Below are positions 8,322 to 15,175 of a stretch of DNA of 64,000 bases, one piece after another. Position numbers and translations under genes: made by a program. The first letter of the stretch is position 1. Each line of letters begins with the position of its first letter. The notes below the pieces were generated by a model. That model was not told where the DNA came from, searched no databases, and worked only from the letters and a program-made list of their open reading frames with translations. Source of the stretch: Roseateles_B flavus (lineage in GTDB: Bacteria; Pseudomonadota; Gammaproteobacteria; Burkholderiales; Burkholderiaceae_C); NCBI RefSeq assembly GCF_039872765.1, contig NZ_JBDPZC010000001.1, positions 310,001 through 374,000 on the forward strand, in the 5' to 3' direction.

Positions 8322-10001
8322 TCACTTGTTGATCGAGTAGCTGCCCTGGCCGAGGTAGACCGAGCGGCTGCCGTCGTCCACCGGGAAGCTGAGCAGGCGT
8401 TCCTCGTGGCCGTCGTCGTAGCGCAGCACCGCCACATAGCCGCTGAGGGTGTAGCTGCCGCGGCGGCTGGCGCCGTCGTCCTTGCGCGCAGGGCCGGAGG
8501 TGGTGGTGACGTTGCCCAGGCCGGTGCCGACGGTACCGGCGAACACGCTCTGGCTGCCCTTGCCGTCGCCCGATGAGGCGCCGTGGATCACCGTGCCCTG
8601 GACGGCGGCCAGGCTGCCCGAGCCGGACTGGGCATAGAAGCTGCGTTCGAAGCGGCCGTCGCGGCTGAAGCGGATGCTGTTCGTGGAGGCGGTGCCGCCG
8701 GTGAACAGGCTGCCGTGGAAGGCGCTGCGGCTGTAGCTGCCCTCCAGGCGGGTGCCGGGCGCCCAGGGCCGCATGGGCCGGTGCTGGGCGGCCTCCCAGG
8801 CGCCCTCGGGCGCGCCCTGCTCGTTCTGTGCCTGGAAGTCGTAGTGCTCACCCCGGGCGCGCCAGCGTGCCCATTGCTGCGGCTCCAGGCGCCGGGAGCG
8901 GCCGGCGTCCAGCTGGTCGGGGGGCATTTCGGTGCGCAGGTAGGCGCTGCCGTCGCGCAGCAGGAAGCGCACGTCCTCCCGCCACTGCGAGCCGTTGCTG
9001 TAGTCCCCGTAGCCGTAGAGCACGACGGCGGTCAGCTCCTTCTCCTGCACGCCCTGGCCGGGCTTGCCCAGCACGCGCTGCAGGGGCACGGGCTTGCGCC
9101 GGAGGGCCTGGGCCGGCAGCGGGGAGGCCTGCAGGCCGCTGGGGTCGCTGAGCCAGGCGGCATCGGAGAGCTCCACGGTGTAGGCGCGCGGGTTCTTCAC
9201 GTCGCCCCGCAGCACCACTTCGCGGCCCAGCAGCGGCTCGGCATCGAAGCGCAGGACGATGGCGCGCTGCGCGCTGAAGGAGCCCTCGTCCTGCACCAGC
9301 TGGAAACTGACGCGGTCGTCCAGCCAGCGCACGACCCGCCCCCTGACCAGCACATTGGACAGCGGCCGGCGCGCGTCCTGGCCGCCGCCCGCCTTGCCCG
9401 CGGGCTCGATCAGCTTCAGCAGCTGGGCGATGGTCAAGACCTGACCCCCGCCCAGCGATCCCGGCACCACGGGCAGGGGCTCGGGCGCATGGGCCAGCTT
9501 TTCCGCGATGAGGGCCTGGGCGGTGGCCACGGCGGCGGGGTAGAGCGTGCTGGCGTCCATGGTGGGCGTGGACCAGTCCTGCATCAGCGCCTCGCAGGCC
9601 TTGTCGGGCTGGGGCTCGTCCAGCACCCGCTGGTGCATGGTCTCGCTCATGTCCTTCCAGGGGGGATCGCGGTGCTGGCGGGCCGCCAGGCTCATCACCA
9701 CCGAGCGCAGCAGCGGCAGGCGGTGGCGCGTGCGCCAGTCGGCAAAGGCGGTCTGCAGGGCCGCGCTCTGGGGCACGCCCATCTCGACGCAGGCCCGCAC
9801 CGAGGCCTCGGCCATGGCGTCCAGCGTGGCGGCACCGACCACCTGCCCCATCGTGCCGGCGTCCAGCGCTGACGCGGCCGCGGCTGCCGTGGCCGGGGCG
9901 CCCAGGGCGAGCGTCAGCCCCAGCCCCAATGCCTGCACGCTGGTCCTGATCCGGTGGCGGGGCTTGCGCAGCCCCTTCTCGACGCCTGTCTCGGCCTTCA
10001 T
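8322..10001 (-). CDS. Large secreted protein of unknown function
   Basis: 559 residues from ATG at 10001, which has a GGAGGGG ribosome binding site. A basic N-region and a hydrophobic core (VQALGLGLTLALGAPATAAAA) form a signal peptide. Residues 50-190 are mainly helical. The C-terminal 170 residues are rich in Gly/Ser/Thr and aromatic residues in an alternating pattern, suggesting a beta-rich domain. The only obvious motif-like segment is the terminal GQGSYSIN. I do not recognise a family. It is followed after 35 bp by the DUF6683-type gene, so both are likely exported together. A near copy of the dispersed 16-mer lies at 9433-9448. Confidence 0.65.
   Translation of the reverse strand: MKAETGVEKGLRKPRHRIRTSVQALGLGLTLALGAPATAAAAASALDAGTMGQVVGAATLDAMAEASVRACVEMGVPQSAALQTAFADWRTRHRLPLLRSVVMSLAARQHRDPPWKDMSETMHQRVLDEPQPDKACEALMQDWSTPTMDASTLYPAAVATAQALIAEKLAHAPEPLPVVPGSLGGGQVLTIAQLLKLIEPAGKAGGGQDARRPLSNVLVRGRVVRWLDDRVSFQLVQDEGSFSAQRAIVLRFDAEPLLGREVVLRGDVKNPRAYTVELSDAAWLSDPSGLQASPLPAQALRRKPVPLQRVLGKPGQGVQEKELTAVVLYGYGDYSNGSQWREDVRFLLRDGSAYLRTEMPPDQLDAGRSRRLEPQQWARWRARGEHYDFQAQNEQGAPEGAWEAAQHRPMRPWAPGTRLEGSYSRSAFHGSLFTGGTASTNSIRFSRDGRFERSFYAQSGSGSLAAVQGTVIHGASSGDGKGSQSVFAGTVGTGLGNVTTTSGPARKDDGASRRGSYTLSGYVAVLRYDDGHEERLLSFPVDDGSRSVYLGQGSYSINK
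9433..9448 (-). repeat. Dispersed 16-mer, variant (14/16)
   Basis: The minus strand reads GGGGTCAGGTCTTGAC; it differs only in the last two bases. Inside the large secreted unknown protein gene, read as Gly-Gln-Val-Leu-Thr. Confidence 0.8.
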
Positions 10002-10162
10002 GGCACCCCTCCCTGCACATCCTGTCGTCGATGCCAGGCGGGCCTCCGCCCCCACCTGCACCGCGGCGACACCATGCCTGTTCCCGGGCGCTTGTGGCAG
10101 CGGAGATGTATCGGCGCGTTAACCCCCGCCCGGCGACCCCCTAGTCCGCAGGAGGCAGGGCC

Positions 10163-10573
10163 TCAGCACTTGCGGGGGGCGTCCGCCGGTCGGTCGCCGG
10201 GGTAGTGCCCCGCCAGCTCGAAAGGCGGCAGCCAGGACTCGCGCCGCACGGTCCACAGCTCGTAGTGCGGGCGGAACTGGTCGGGGGCGTCCAGCGCACC
10301 GAGGTGCACCTCGATCTCGTCTCCCGAGCGCGAGAAGACCGAGGAGCCGCACTGCGGGCAGAAGTGGCGGCCGCGGTAGTGCTGCGTGGGGCCGCTGATC
10401 GCGACGGCCGTCTGCTCGAAGATGGCCGAGGCGTGGAAGAGGGCGCCGTGGTGCTTGCGGCAGTCCAGGCAGTGGCACAGGCCCACGCGGCGGGGCCGGC
10501 CGGTGGCCACGAGGCGGACCCGGCCGCACAGGCAGCCGCCGCTGACGCTGTCCAGGGGGCCGCCCTCAGCCAC
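10163..10573 (-). CDS. GFA family (glutathione-dependent formaldehyde-activating-like) zinc protein
   Basis: 136 residues. The zinc ligand pattern of the CENP-V/GFA fold is complete: CLC at 14-16, CHCLDC at 33-38 and CPQC at 72-75. Known of the family: beta-tent zinc proteins; one member promotes S-hydroxymethylglutathione formation, but most have no proven substrate. The start is a GTG at 10573 that overlaps the end of the preceding VOC gene by 8 bp, indicating a coupled pair. No regulatory signal is evident. Confidence 0.85.
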   Translation of the reverse strand: MAEGGPLDSVSGGCLCGRVRLVATGRPRRVGLCHCLDCRKHHGALFHASAIFEQTAVAISGPTQHYRGRHFCPQCGSSVFSRSGDEIEVHLGALDAPDQFRPHYELWTVRRESWLPPFELAGHYPGDRPADAPRKC

Positions 10574-11054
10574 GCCGGGCCGCCTCGATGGTGGCGATGT
10601 CGATCTTGACCATGTCCATCATGGCCAGGAAGACCCGCCGGGCGACGGCGGGATCGGGGTCCGAGATGCCCTCGCTGAGCACCCGCGGCGTGATCTGCCA
10701 GTGCACGCCCCAGCGGTCCTGGCACCAGCCGCAGGCGCTGGGCCGGCCGCCGCTGCTCAGCAGGGCGTCCCAGAGCCGGTCGGTCTCGGCCTGATCCTCG
10801 GTGGCGACCTGGAAGGAGAAGGCCTGCGTCGGCGGGAAGCCGGGGCCGCCGTTGAGGCCCAGGCAGGGAATGCCCATCACGCTGAACTGGACAGTCAGCA
10901 CGCTGCCGGCCTTGCCGCTGGGGAAGTCGGCCGGCGCGCGACAGATGGGGCCTACGTGGCTGTCAGGGAAGGTGCGGGCGTAGAACTCGGCGGCCTCGAG
11001 GGCCGTGCCGTCGTACCAGAGGCACAGGGTGTTCTTGGGCGTCGTGGGCGTCAT
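10566..11054 (-). CDS. VOC superfamily protein, PhnB-like
   Basis: 162 residues from ATG at 11054; the frame is open further upstream, but those residues are Arg/Pro-rich and noncoding in character. Seen: LCLWYDGTALEAAEFYARTF at the start, VQFSVMGIPCLGLNGGP in the middle, and CGWCQDRWGVHWQI near 120, the pattern of PhnB-like glyoxalase-fold proteins (3-demethylubiquinone methyltransferase-like domain). Known: a paired beta-alpha-beta-beta-beta fold, often metal-dependent; most PhnB-like proteins have no defined reaction. It overlaps the GFA gene downstream and is divergent from the GNAT gene. Confidence 0.85.
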   Translation of the reverse strand: MTPTTPKNTLCLWYDGTALEAAEFYARTFPDSHVGPICRAPADFPSGKAGSVLTVQFSVMGIPCLGLNGGPGFPPTQAFSFQVATEDQAETDRLWDALLSSGGRPSACGWCQDRWGVHWQITPRVLSEGISDPDPAVARRVFLAMMDMVKIDIATIEAARRG

Positions 11055-11237
11055 GAGGGGGCTCCGGCTGAAGGATGGGCGCGCCCGGCCCGGACGGCCG
11101 GGCGCCTTGGTGAAGACTAGCCGAGTCGGCCTGGTCTGCCGGGGCGCCCGCCCTGGTCGGTGCAGGGTTGTTGCGGGGCGGTCAGCCGCGCCGTCCAAGG
11201 GCCACAATGCCGGCAATCTGCGATTGCCCGCCTGCCC

Positions 11238-11744
11238 ATGTCACCGTCCCGCATCTACCTCCGCCCGCCCGAGGCCGCCGACGCCCCGGCCTTCCTGGCC
11301 GCCGTGGCCGCCAGCCGGCGCCTGCACGGTCGCTGGGTGTCGCCGCCGGCAGATGCCGTGGCCTTCCTGGCCTGGCTCGATCGCATGCGCCAGCCGGGGC
11401 AGCAGTCCTTCCTGGTCCTGCGGCGTGACGACGACAGCCTGGTGGGCGTGGTCAACCTCAGCCACATCGTGCTGGGCGCCCTGCGAAGCGCCTACCTGGG
11501 CTACTACGCTTTCGCGCCCCACGCCGGCCAGGGGCTGATGGGCGAGGGCCTGCAGGCGGTCTGCCGTCACGCCTTCCGGGTGCTGAAGCTGCATCGCGTG
11601 GAGGCCAACATCCAGCCGGGCAATGCGGCCTCCCTGGCGCTGGCGCGGCGCTGCGGCTTCCAGAAGGAGGGCTTCTCGCCGCGCTACCTCAAGATCGGCG
11701 GGCGCTGGCGGGACCACGAACGCTGGGCGCTGCTGGCGGGCTGA
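11238..11744 (+). CDS. GNAT acetyltransferase, RimJ/RimL type
   Basis: 168 residues from ATG at 11238, starting directly with the domain (IYLRPPEAADAPAFLAAV). Seen: the beta-strand GVVNLSHIV, the acetyl-CoA loop GQGLMGEGLQAV and the terminal motif RRCGFQKEGFSPRYLKI with a tyrosine near the pantetheine site. This matches RimJ/RimL-like N-terminal or small-molecule acetyltransferases. It is a single gene divergent from the VOC gene; the 183-bp gap must hold both promoters. The substrate is unknown. Confidence 0.85.
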   Translation: MSPSRIYLRPPEAADAPAFLAAVAASRRLHGRWVSPPADAVAFLAWLDRMRQPGQQSFLVLRRDDDSLVGVVNLSHIVLGALRSAYLGYYAFAPHAGQGLMGEGLQAVCRHAFRVLKLHRVEANIQPGNAASLALARRCGFQKEGFSPRYLKIGGRWRDHERWALLAG

Positions 11745-11940
11745 GCGCCGGTGCTTCGCCCGCGGGCGCGGCGGGGGCCAGGGCCGTCAAGGCCGGCAGG
11801 GCCACGGCCTGCACGCGCACGCTGTGCTCGGCCACCGGTCGGCGGTCCACGACGGGGCGGGGGTGGAAGAACTGGAACATGGAGCCATAGCTGGAGGCCG
11901 GGGCCCGCATTTCAAGCGCGGGCCGGCTCCTGGCGTGGGG

Positions 11941-12333
11941 TCAGGCCTTGCCGGCGTTGTAGTCGGCCGCCGCACGGATCAGGGCTTGCAGCGCCGGCCC
12001 GTCCACCACCGCGTCCTGGGCGAAGTCGATCGCGCGGCGCACGCGGCCGTCCAGGCTGCTGTTGAAGAGGCCCGACGGGTCGGGCAGCGAGGCGCCATGG
12101 GCGAAGGTGAGCTTCACGTGGCGCTGGTAGGTCTCGCCGGTGCAGATCAGGCCGGCATGGGTCCAGCAGGGGCCGCTCCATTTCCAGTCTTCCTCGATGT
12201 CGGGCCTGGCCTCGAGGATCAGTGCGCGCAGCCGGCCCAGCAGGGCGCCGCGCCAGTCGCCCAGGGTGGCGATGCGCTCGTCGATCAGGGTGGAAGGGGC
12301 GGGGCCTGCGGGCTTGGCGCTGCGGCTGGGCAT
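11941..12333 (-). CDS. DUF1801 domain protein
   Basis: 130 residues. Seen: an N-terminal helix with TLIDERIATLGDWRGALLGR, then EDWKWSGPCW, a strand with HVKLTFAHGASL, and DARGRVRR-like basic residues in LDGRVRRAIDF, all features of the DUF1801 (YdhG-like) fold. Members are small proteins of unknown biochemical role, often beside glyoxalase-type genes. It lies 18 bp downstream of a VOC gene in the AraC-VOC-DUF1801 operon. Confidence 0.8.
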   Translation of the reverse strand: MPSRSAKPAGPAPSTLIDERIATLGDWRGALLGRLRALILEARPDIEEDWKWSGPCWTHAGLICTGETYQRHVKLTFAHGASLPDPSGLFNSSLDGRVRRAIDFAQDAVVDGPALQALIRAAADYNAGKA

Positions 12334-12351
12334 GGGCGGTTCTCCTGTCGT

Positions 12352-12759
12352 TCAGTCGCGGGTCTGGATCAGCTTCCAGCCATTGCCGGAAGGGTCGCGG
12401 AAGCCAGCGTCCACGCTGCCGAAGCGCTCCACGGGCTCCTGGGTGATCTCCACGCCGGCGGCACGGAAGCTCGCGCAGCTGGCGCGGCAGTCCTTCACGC
12501 GCATCACCAGGGGCGGCATGGCGCCCTTGGCCACCAGGGCCTGCAGCGCTTCGGCCGTGGCCGCGTCCTGCATGGGCGGGCCGGGCTTGAAGAGGCCCAG
12601 CTGCACCTCCGGCTGCTCCGGGTGCTGCACCGTCAGCCAGCGGAAGGGGCCGTTGCGCACATCCGTGTGCACCTTGAAGCCCAGCCGCTCCACGTAGAAG
12701 GCCAGGGCTTCGTCCTGGTCGTGAACGTAGAGGCCCATCACGTCGATGCCTGCATTCAT
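12352..12759 (-). CDS. VOC family protein (glyoxalase/bleomycin-resistance fold)
   Basis: 135 residues. Two beta-alpha-beta-beta-beta modules are visible: LYVHDQDEALAFYVERLGF at the N-terminus and FRDPSGNGWKLIQT at the C-terminus, the latter with the usual metal-binding Glu position not conserved. The ATG overlaps the stop of the AraC regulator gene as ATGA, so the two are translationally coupled and the regulator probably controls its own operon. Known: this family covers glyoxalases, dioxygenases and resistance proteins; no substrate can be named. Confidence 0.85.
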   Translation of the reverse strand: MNAGIDVMGLYVHDQDEALAFYVERLGFKVHTDVRNGPFRWLTVQHPEQPEVQLGLFKPGPPMQDAATAEALQALVAKGAMPPLVMRVKDCRASCASFRAAGVEITQEPVERFGSVDAGFRDPSGNGWKLIQTRD

Positions 12760-13265
12760 GTCAGCTCCTTGTCGCTGTCAGTGTCCGAGGCCTCGTTTGT
12801 AGCGGCTGCGGCCTGGCGGCGCTTCTCCGAAACTGCGCTGAGCAGATCGGGGCGGTGGGCGGCCATCAGGTGGCACAGGGGCATGCCGGCCAGGGCCTGG
12901 ACGGGGGTCTCGCGGCGCAGCTGCTCGCGCACGGCGGCGGGGTGGCTGCCGGTGATGTCGCGGAAGGTGCGGCCGAAGGTGCCCAGGCTCTCCCAGCCGG
13001 TCTGCAGGGCGATCTCGGTGACGTTCATCTCGGTGTCCCGCAGCAGGGCGCAGGCGCGCTCGATGCGGCGGCTCAGCAGGTAGCGGTGCGGTGGCAGGCC
13101 GAAGGCGGCCTTGAAGGCGCGGGCGAAGTAGGCCTCGGTGAGCCCGCACAGCGCGGCCAGGCGCTGCACCGGCCAGGCCTCCTCGGAGGCTGCGTCCATG
13201 CGGTCCCGGGCGCGCAGCAGGCGGAGCAGCAGCGCGGGGCTGGGAGAACGGGGGGGCAGGGACAT
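12756..13265 (-). CDS. AraC-family transcriptional regulator, short form
   Basis: 169 residues from ATG at 13265. The protein consists almost only of the DNA-binding domain: first helix-turn-helix at about 33-60 (LAALCGLTEAYFARAFKAAF), second at about 80-110 (VTEIALQTGWESLGTFGRTF). There is no N-terminal ligand pocket. A 50-residue C-terminal extension may sense something or be disordered. It precedes and overlaps a VOC gene, so it likely regulates that operon. Confidence 0.85.
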   Translation of the reverse strand: MSLPPRSPSPALLLRLLRARDRMDAASEEAWPVQRLAALCGLTEAYFARAFKAAFGLPPHRYLLSRRIERACALLRDTEMNVTEIALQTGWESLGTFGRTFRDITGSHPAAVREQLRRETPVQALAGMPLCHLMAAHRPDLLSAVSEKRRQAAAATNEASDTDSDKELT

Positions 13266-13353
13266 GCCAGGGAAAGGGCGCGGCCGCCCTGTCGTCGGGA
13301 AGCTGCGGATGATAGAGGCGGCGCGGCGCAACGCCTGCCGCAGGGCCTTGCGT

Positions 13354-14529
13354 TCAGCGGGAGGCTGGCGTGCCCCAGCGCGCCAGCAGGCGTCGCCGGC
13401 GCGAGGGCTGCAGATTGGCCCGGCCCAGGTTCCCGCGGTAGTGGGCGACGACGCGCGGGTCCATCACCCGGAACCACAGCGGCGGCACATAGGCCAGCAA
13501 GAGCATGCCGGCGTAGCCCGAGGGCAGCTGCGGGCTTTCGTCGAAATGGCGCAGCACCTGGTAGCGGCGGCCGGGGTGGGCGTGGTGGTCGCTGTGGCGC
13601 TGCAGCTGGTAGAGGAAGACGTTGGACACGCGGTGGTCCGAGTTCCAGGAATGCGTGGGGTCGCAGGGCGTGAGGCGGCCTTGCGCATCACGCGGGCGCA
13701 GCAGGCCGTAGTGCTCGATGTAGTTGACGACCTCCAGCAGGCTGATGCCGTAGGCCGCCTGCGCCGCCAGGAAGAGCAGCACCGGCGCGCCCAGCCACAG
13801 GGCCAGGGCGCCGTAGAAGGCCAGGGTCATGGCCCAGGCCTGCAGGCACTGGTTGCGCCAGTGCCAGGCGGGCAGGCGCAGCCGAGCCAGGCGTTCGGCC
13901 TCGATGGCCCAGGCCGAGGCCAGGCTGCCGAAAACGGTGCGCGGCAGGAAGGCCCAGAAGCTCTCGCCCATACGGCTGCTGGCCGGGTCTTCCGGCGTGG
14001 CCACGCGCAGGTGGTGACCCCGGTTGTGCTCCACGTAGAAATGCCCGTAGGCCACGGGCGCCAAGGTGATGCGCGAGAGCCAGCGCTCCCAGCGCGGCCG
14101 CTTGTGGCCCAGCTCATGGGCGGTGTTGATGCCCACGCCATTGATGCCGCCCACGCTGAGCACCAGGCCCAGCCAGCCCCACAGGCTGAGGGGCTGCGTG
14201 GCGGCGACCCAGGCGCCCTGCACCGTGAGGCCGTACTGCAGCGGCACGAAGAGCACGAGCAGCACGCGGTACCAGGGGTCGGACTCGATGCGGGCGCGCT
14301 CCTCCTCGGGCGTGTTGCTGCGGTCCTGGCCCAGCAGGGTGTCCAGCAGCGGGATGCCGACATAGACGACCAGGGTGCTGATCCACAGCCAGAGCTCGTC
14401 GCCCGTGGCGAGGTAGCGCAGCACATTGAGCCAGACCAGCGCAGGAAAGGCTGGGGACATGAGCCACCACCAGCGCTTGGGGTCGCGCCAGCGGGCCTGG
14501 GTGGGCGATCGGGAACTGAGCGTGCGCAT
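13354..14529 (-). CDS. alkB: Alkane 1-monooxygenase (AlkB type)
   Basis: 391 residues, an integral membrane di-iron hydroxylase. All histidine boxes are present: HELGH at 138-142, EHNRGHH at 167-173, the family signature NYIEHYGL near 268-275, and LQRHSDHH near 307-314. Hydrophobic segments alternate as in AlkB. The start is supported by AGGAGG 8 bases upstream. Known reaction: terminal hydroxylation of n-alkanes using O2 and electrons from rubredoxin. No rubredoxin or rubredoxin reductase gene is in the window, so the electron donor must be encoded elsewhere. It lies downstream of the DUF3224 gene on the same strand with a 63-bp gap. Confidence 0.93.
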   Translation of the reverse strand: MRTLSSRSPTQARWRDPKRWWWLMSPAFPALVWLNVLRYLATGDELWLWISTLVVYVGIPLLDTLLGQDRSNTPEEERARIESDPWYRVLLVLFVPLQYGLTVQGAWVAATQPLSLWGWLGLVLSVGGINGVGINTAHELGHKRPRWERWLSRITLAPVAYGHFYVEHNRGHHLRVATPEDPASSRMGESFWAFLPRTVFGSLASAWAIEAERLARLRLPAWHWRNQCLQAWAMTLAFYGALALWLGAPVLLFLAAQAAYGISLLEVVNYIEHYGLLRPRDAQGRLTPCDPTHSWNSDHRVSNVFLYQLQRHSDHHAHPGRRYQVLRHFDESPQLPSGYAGMLLLAYVPPLWFRVMDPRVVAHYRGNLGRANLQPSRRRRLLARWGTPASR

Positions 14530-14592
14530 GGCCGTCCTCCTGTGCGCCGTGGCGCTGCGGCCGGGCCATGCTGCGCCTGGCGCCGGCCAGCG

Positions 14593-15066
14593 TCAATCCC
14601 GAGGCGGGGTGGCGATACCGGCCTGCTCCGGCAGCGTGTAGGCCAGCTCGTAGTGGTGCACGCCGCCCTCGATGCGCAGCGTCAGCTCGCCCGTGATGCC
14701 CTGCAGTGCGCCCATGCCGGAGCCCGGGACGATGGCGATGCGCAGGTCGTGCCGGCCGGCCCGCATGAGGCCCAGGTGCGCCAGCGCGAAGCCGCCCGGG
14801 CGGCCCTGCAGCGTGCCCTGGAAGGACTCCAGCGCCACATAGGCGGCCTCGCCCTGCTGGGGCTGGCCGGCCGCCAGCATCTCGCCCAGGGAACGACCCT
14901 GCAGGCCGCCCTCGAACTGCTTTTCCAGGGGCCGGCGCGCCTGGGCCGGGCCGCCCTCCGGGCTGGCCATCAGCTGCGGAGGCTGGATGCTGACCTTGAA
15001 GGTGCCGCTGCAGTGCTGCGGCGCGACGGTCTCGGCGTGGGGGGCTGGTGACATGGCGTGGGTCAT
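14593..15066 (-). CDS. DUF3224 domain protein
   Basis: 157 residues from ATG at 15066 (an ATG at 15054 is equally possible). Seen: GTFKVSIQPP at the start of the domain, then LEKQFEGGLQG, YVALESFQGTLQGRPGGFALAH and the terminal HHYELAYTLP, which together define DUF3224, a small beta-barrel family of unknown function. Neither start has a Shine-Dalgarno sequence. The ATG at 15066 follows an intrinsic terminator after one base, so the gene may be leaderless or expressed only through read-through. Confidence 0.82.
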   Translation of the reverse strand: MTHAMSPAPHAETVAPQHCSGTFKVSIQPPQLMASPEGGPAQARRPLEKQFEGGLQGRSLGEMLAAGQPQQGEAAYVALESFQGTLQGRPGGFALAHLGLMRAGRHDLRIAIVPGSGMGALQGITGELTLRIEGGVHHYELAYTLPEQAGIATPPRD

Positions 15067-15067
15067 G

Positions 15068-15102
15068 AAAAAGGGGGCCTGCCTGGGCACAGGCGGGCCC
15101 CC
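15068..15102 (-). terminator. Intrinsic terminator directly ahead of the DUF3224 start codon
   Basis: On the minus strand a 13-bp GC-rich stem with one mismatch (15102-15090 with 15085-15073, loop GGCA complement) is followed at once by TTTTT (15072-15068). It is the second of two tandem hairpins behind the M16 peptidase stop; the first lies at 15139-15168. It should end the M16 transcript. Confidence 0.8.
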
Positions 15103-15175
15103 ATCTTCGCAGCCCGGGGCGGGCGGCGGCATCGAATGACCCCGCCCTGCGCACGGGCAGGACGGGGTCCCGGGA

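Noticed and set aside
11689..11880. Small minus-strand frame in the gap after the GNAT gene (starts MFQFFHPRPVVDRR)
   Set aside because: It overlaps the GNAT gene end by 56 bp, lacks a ribosome binding site and has low-complexity Ala/Pro sequence; too weak to call.
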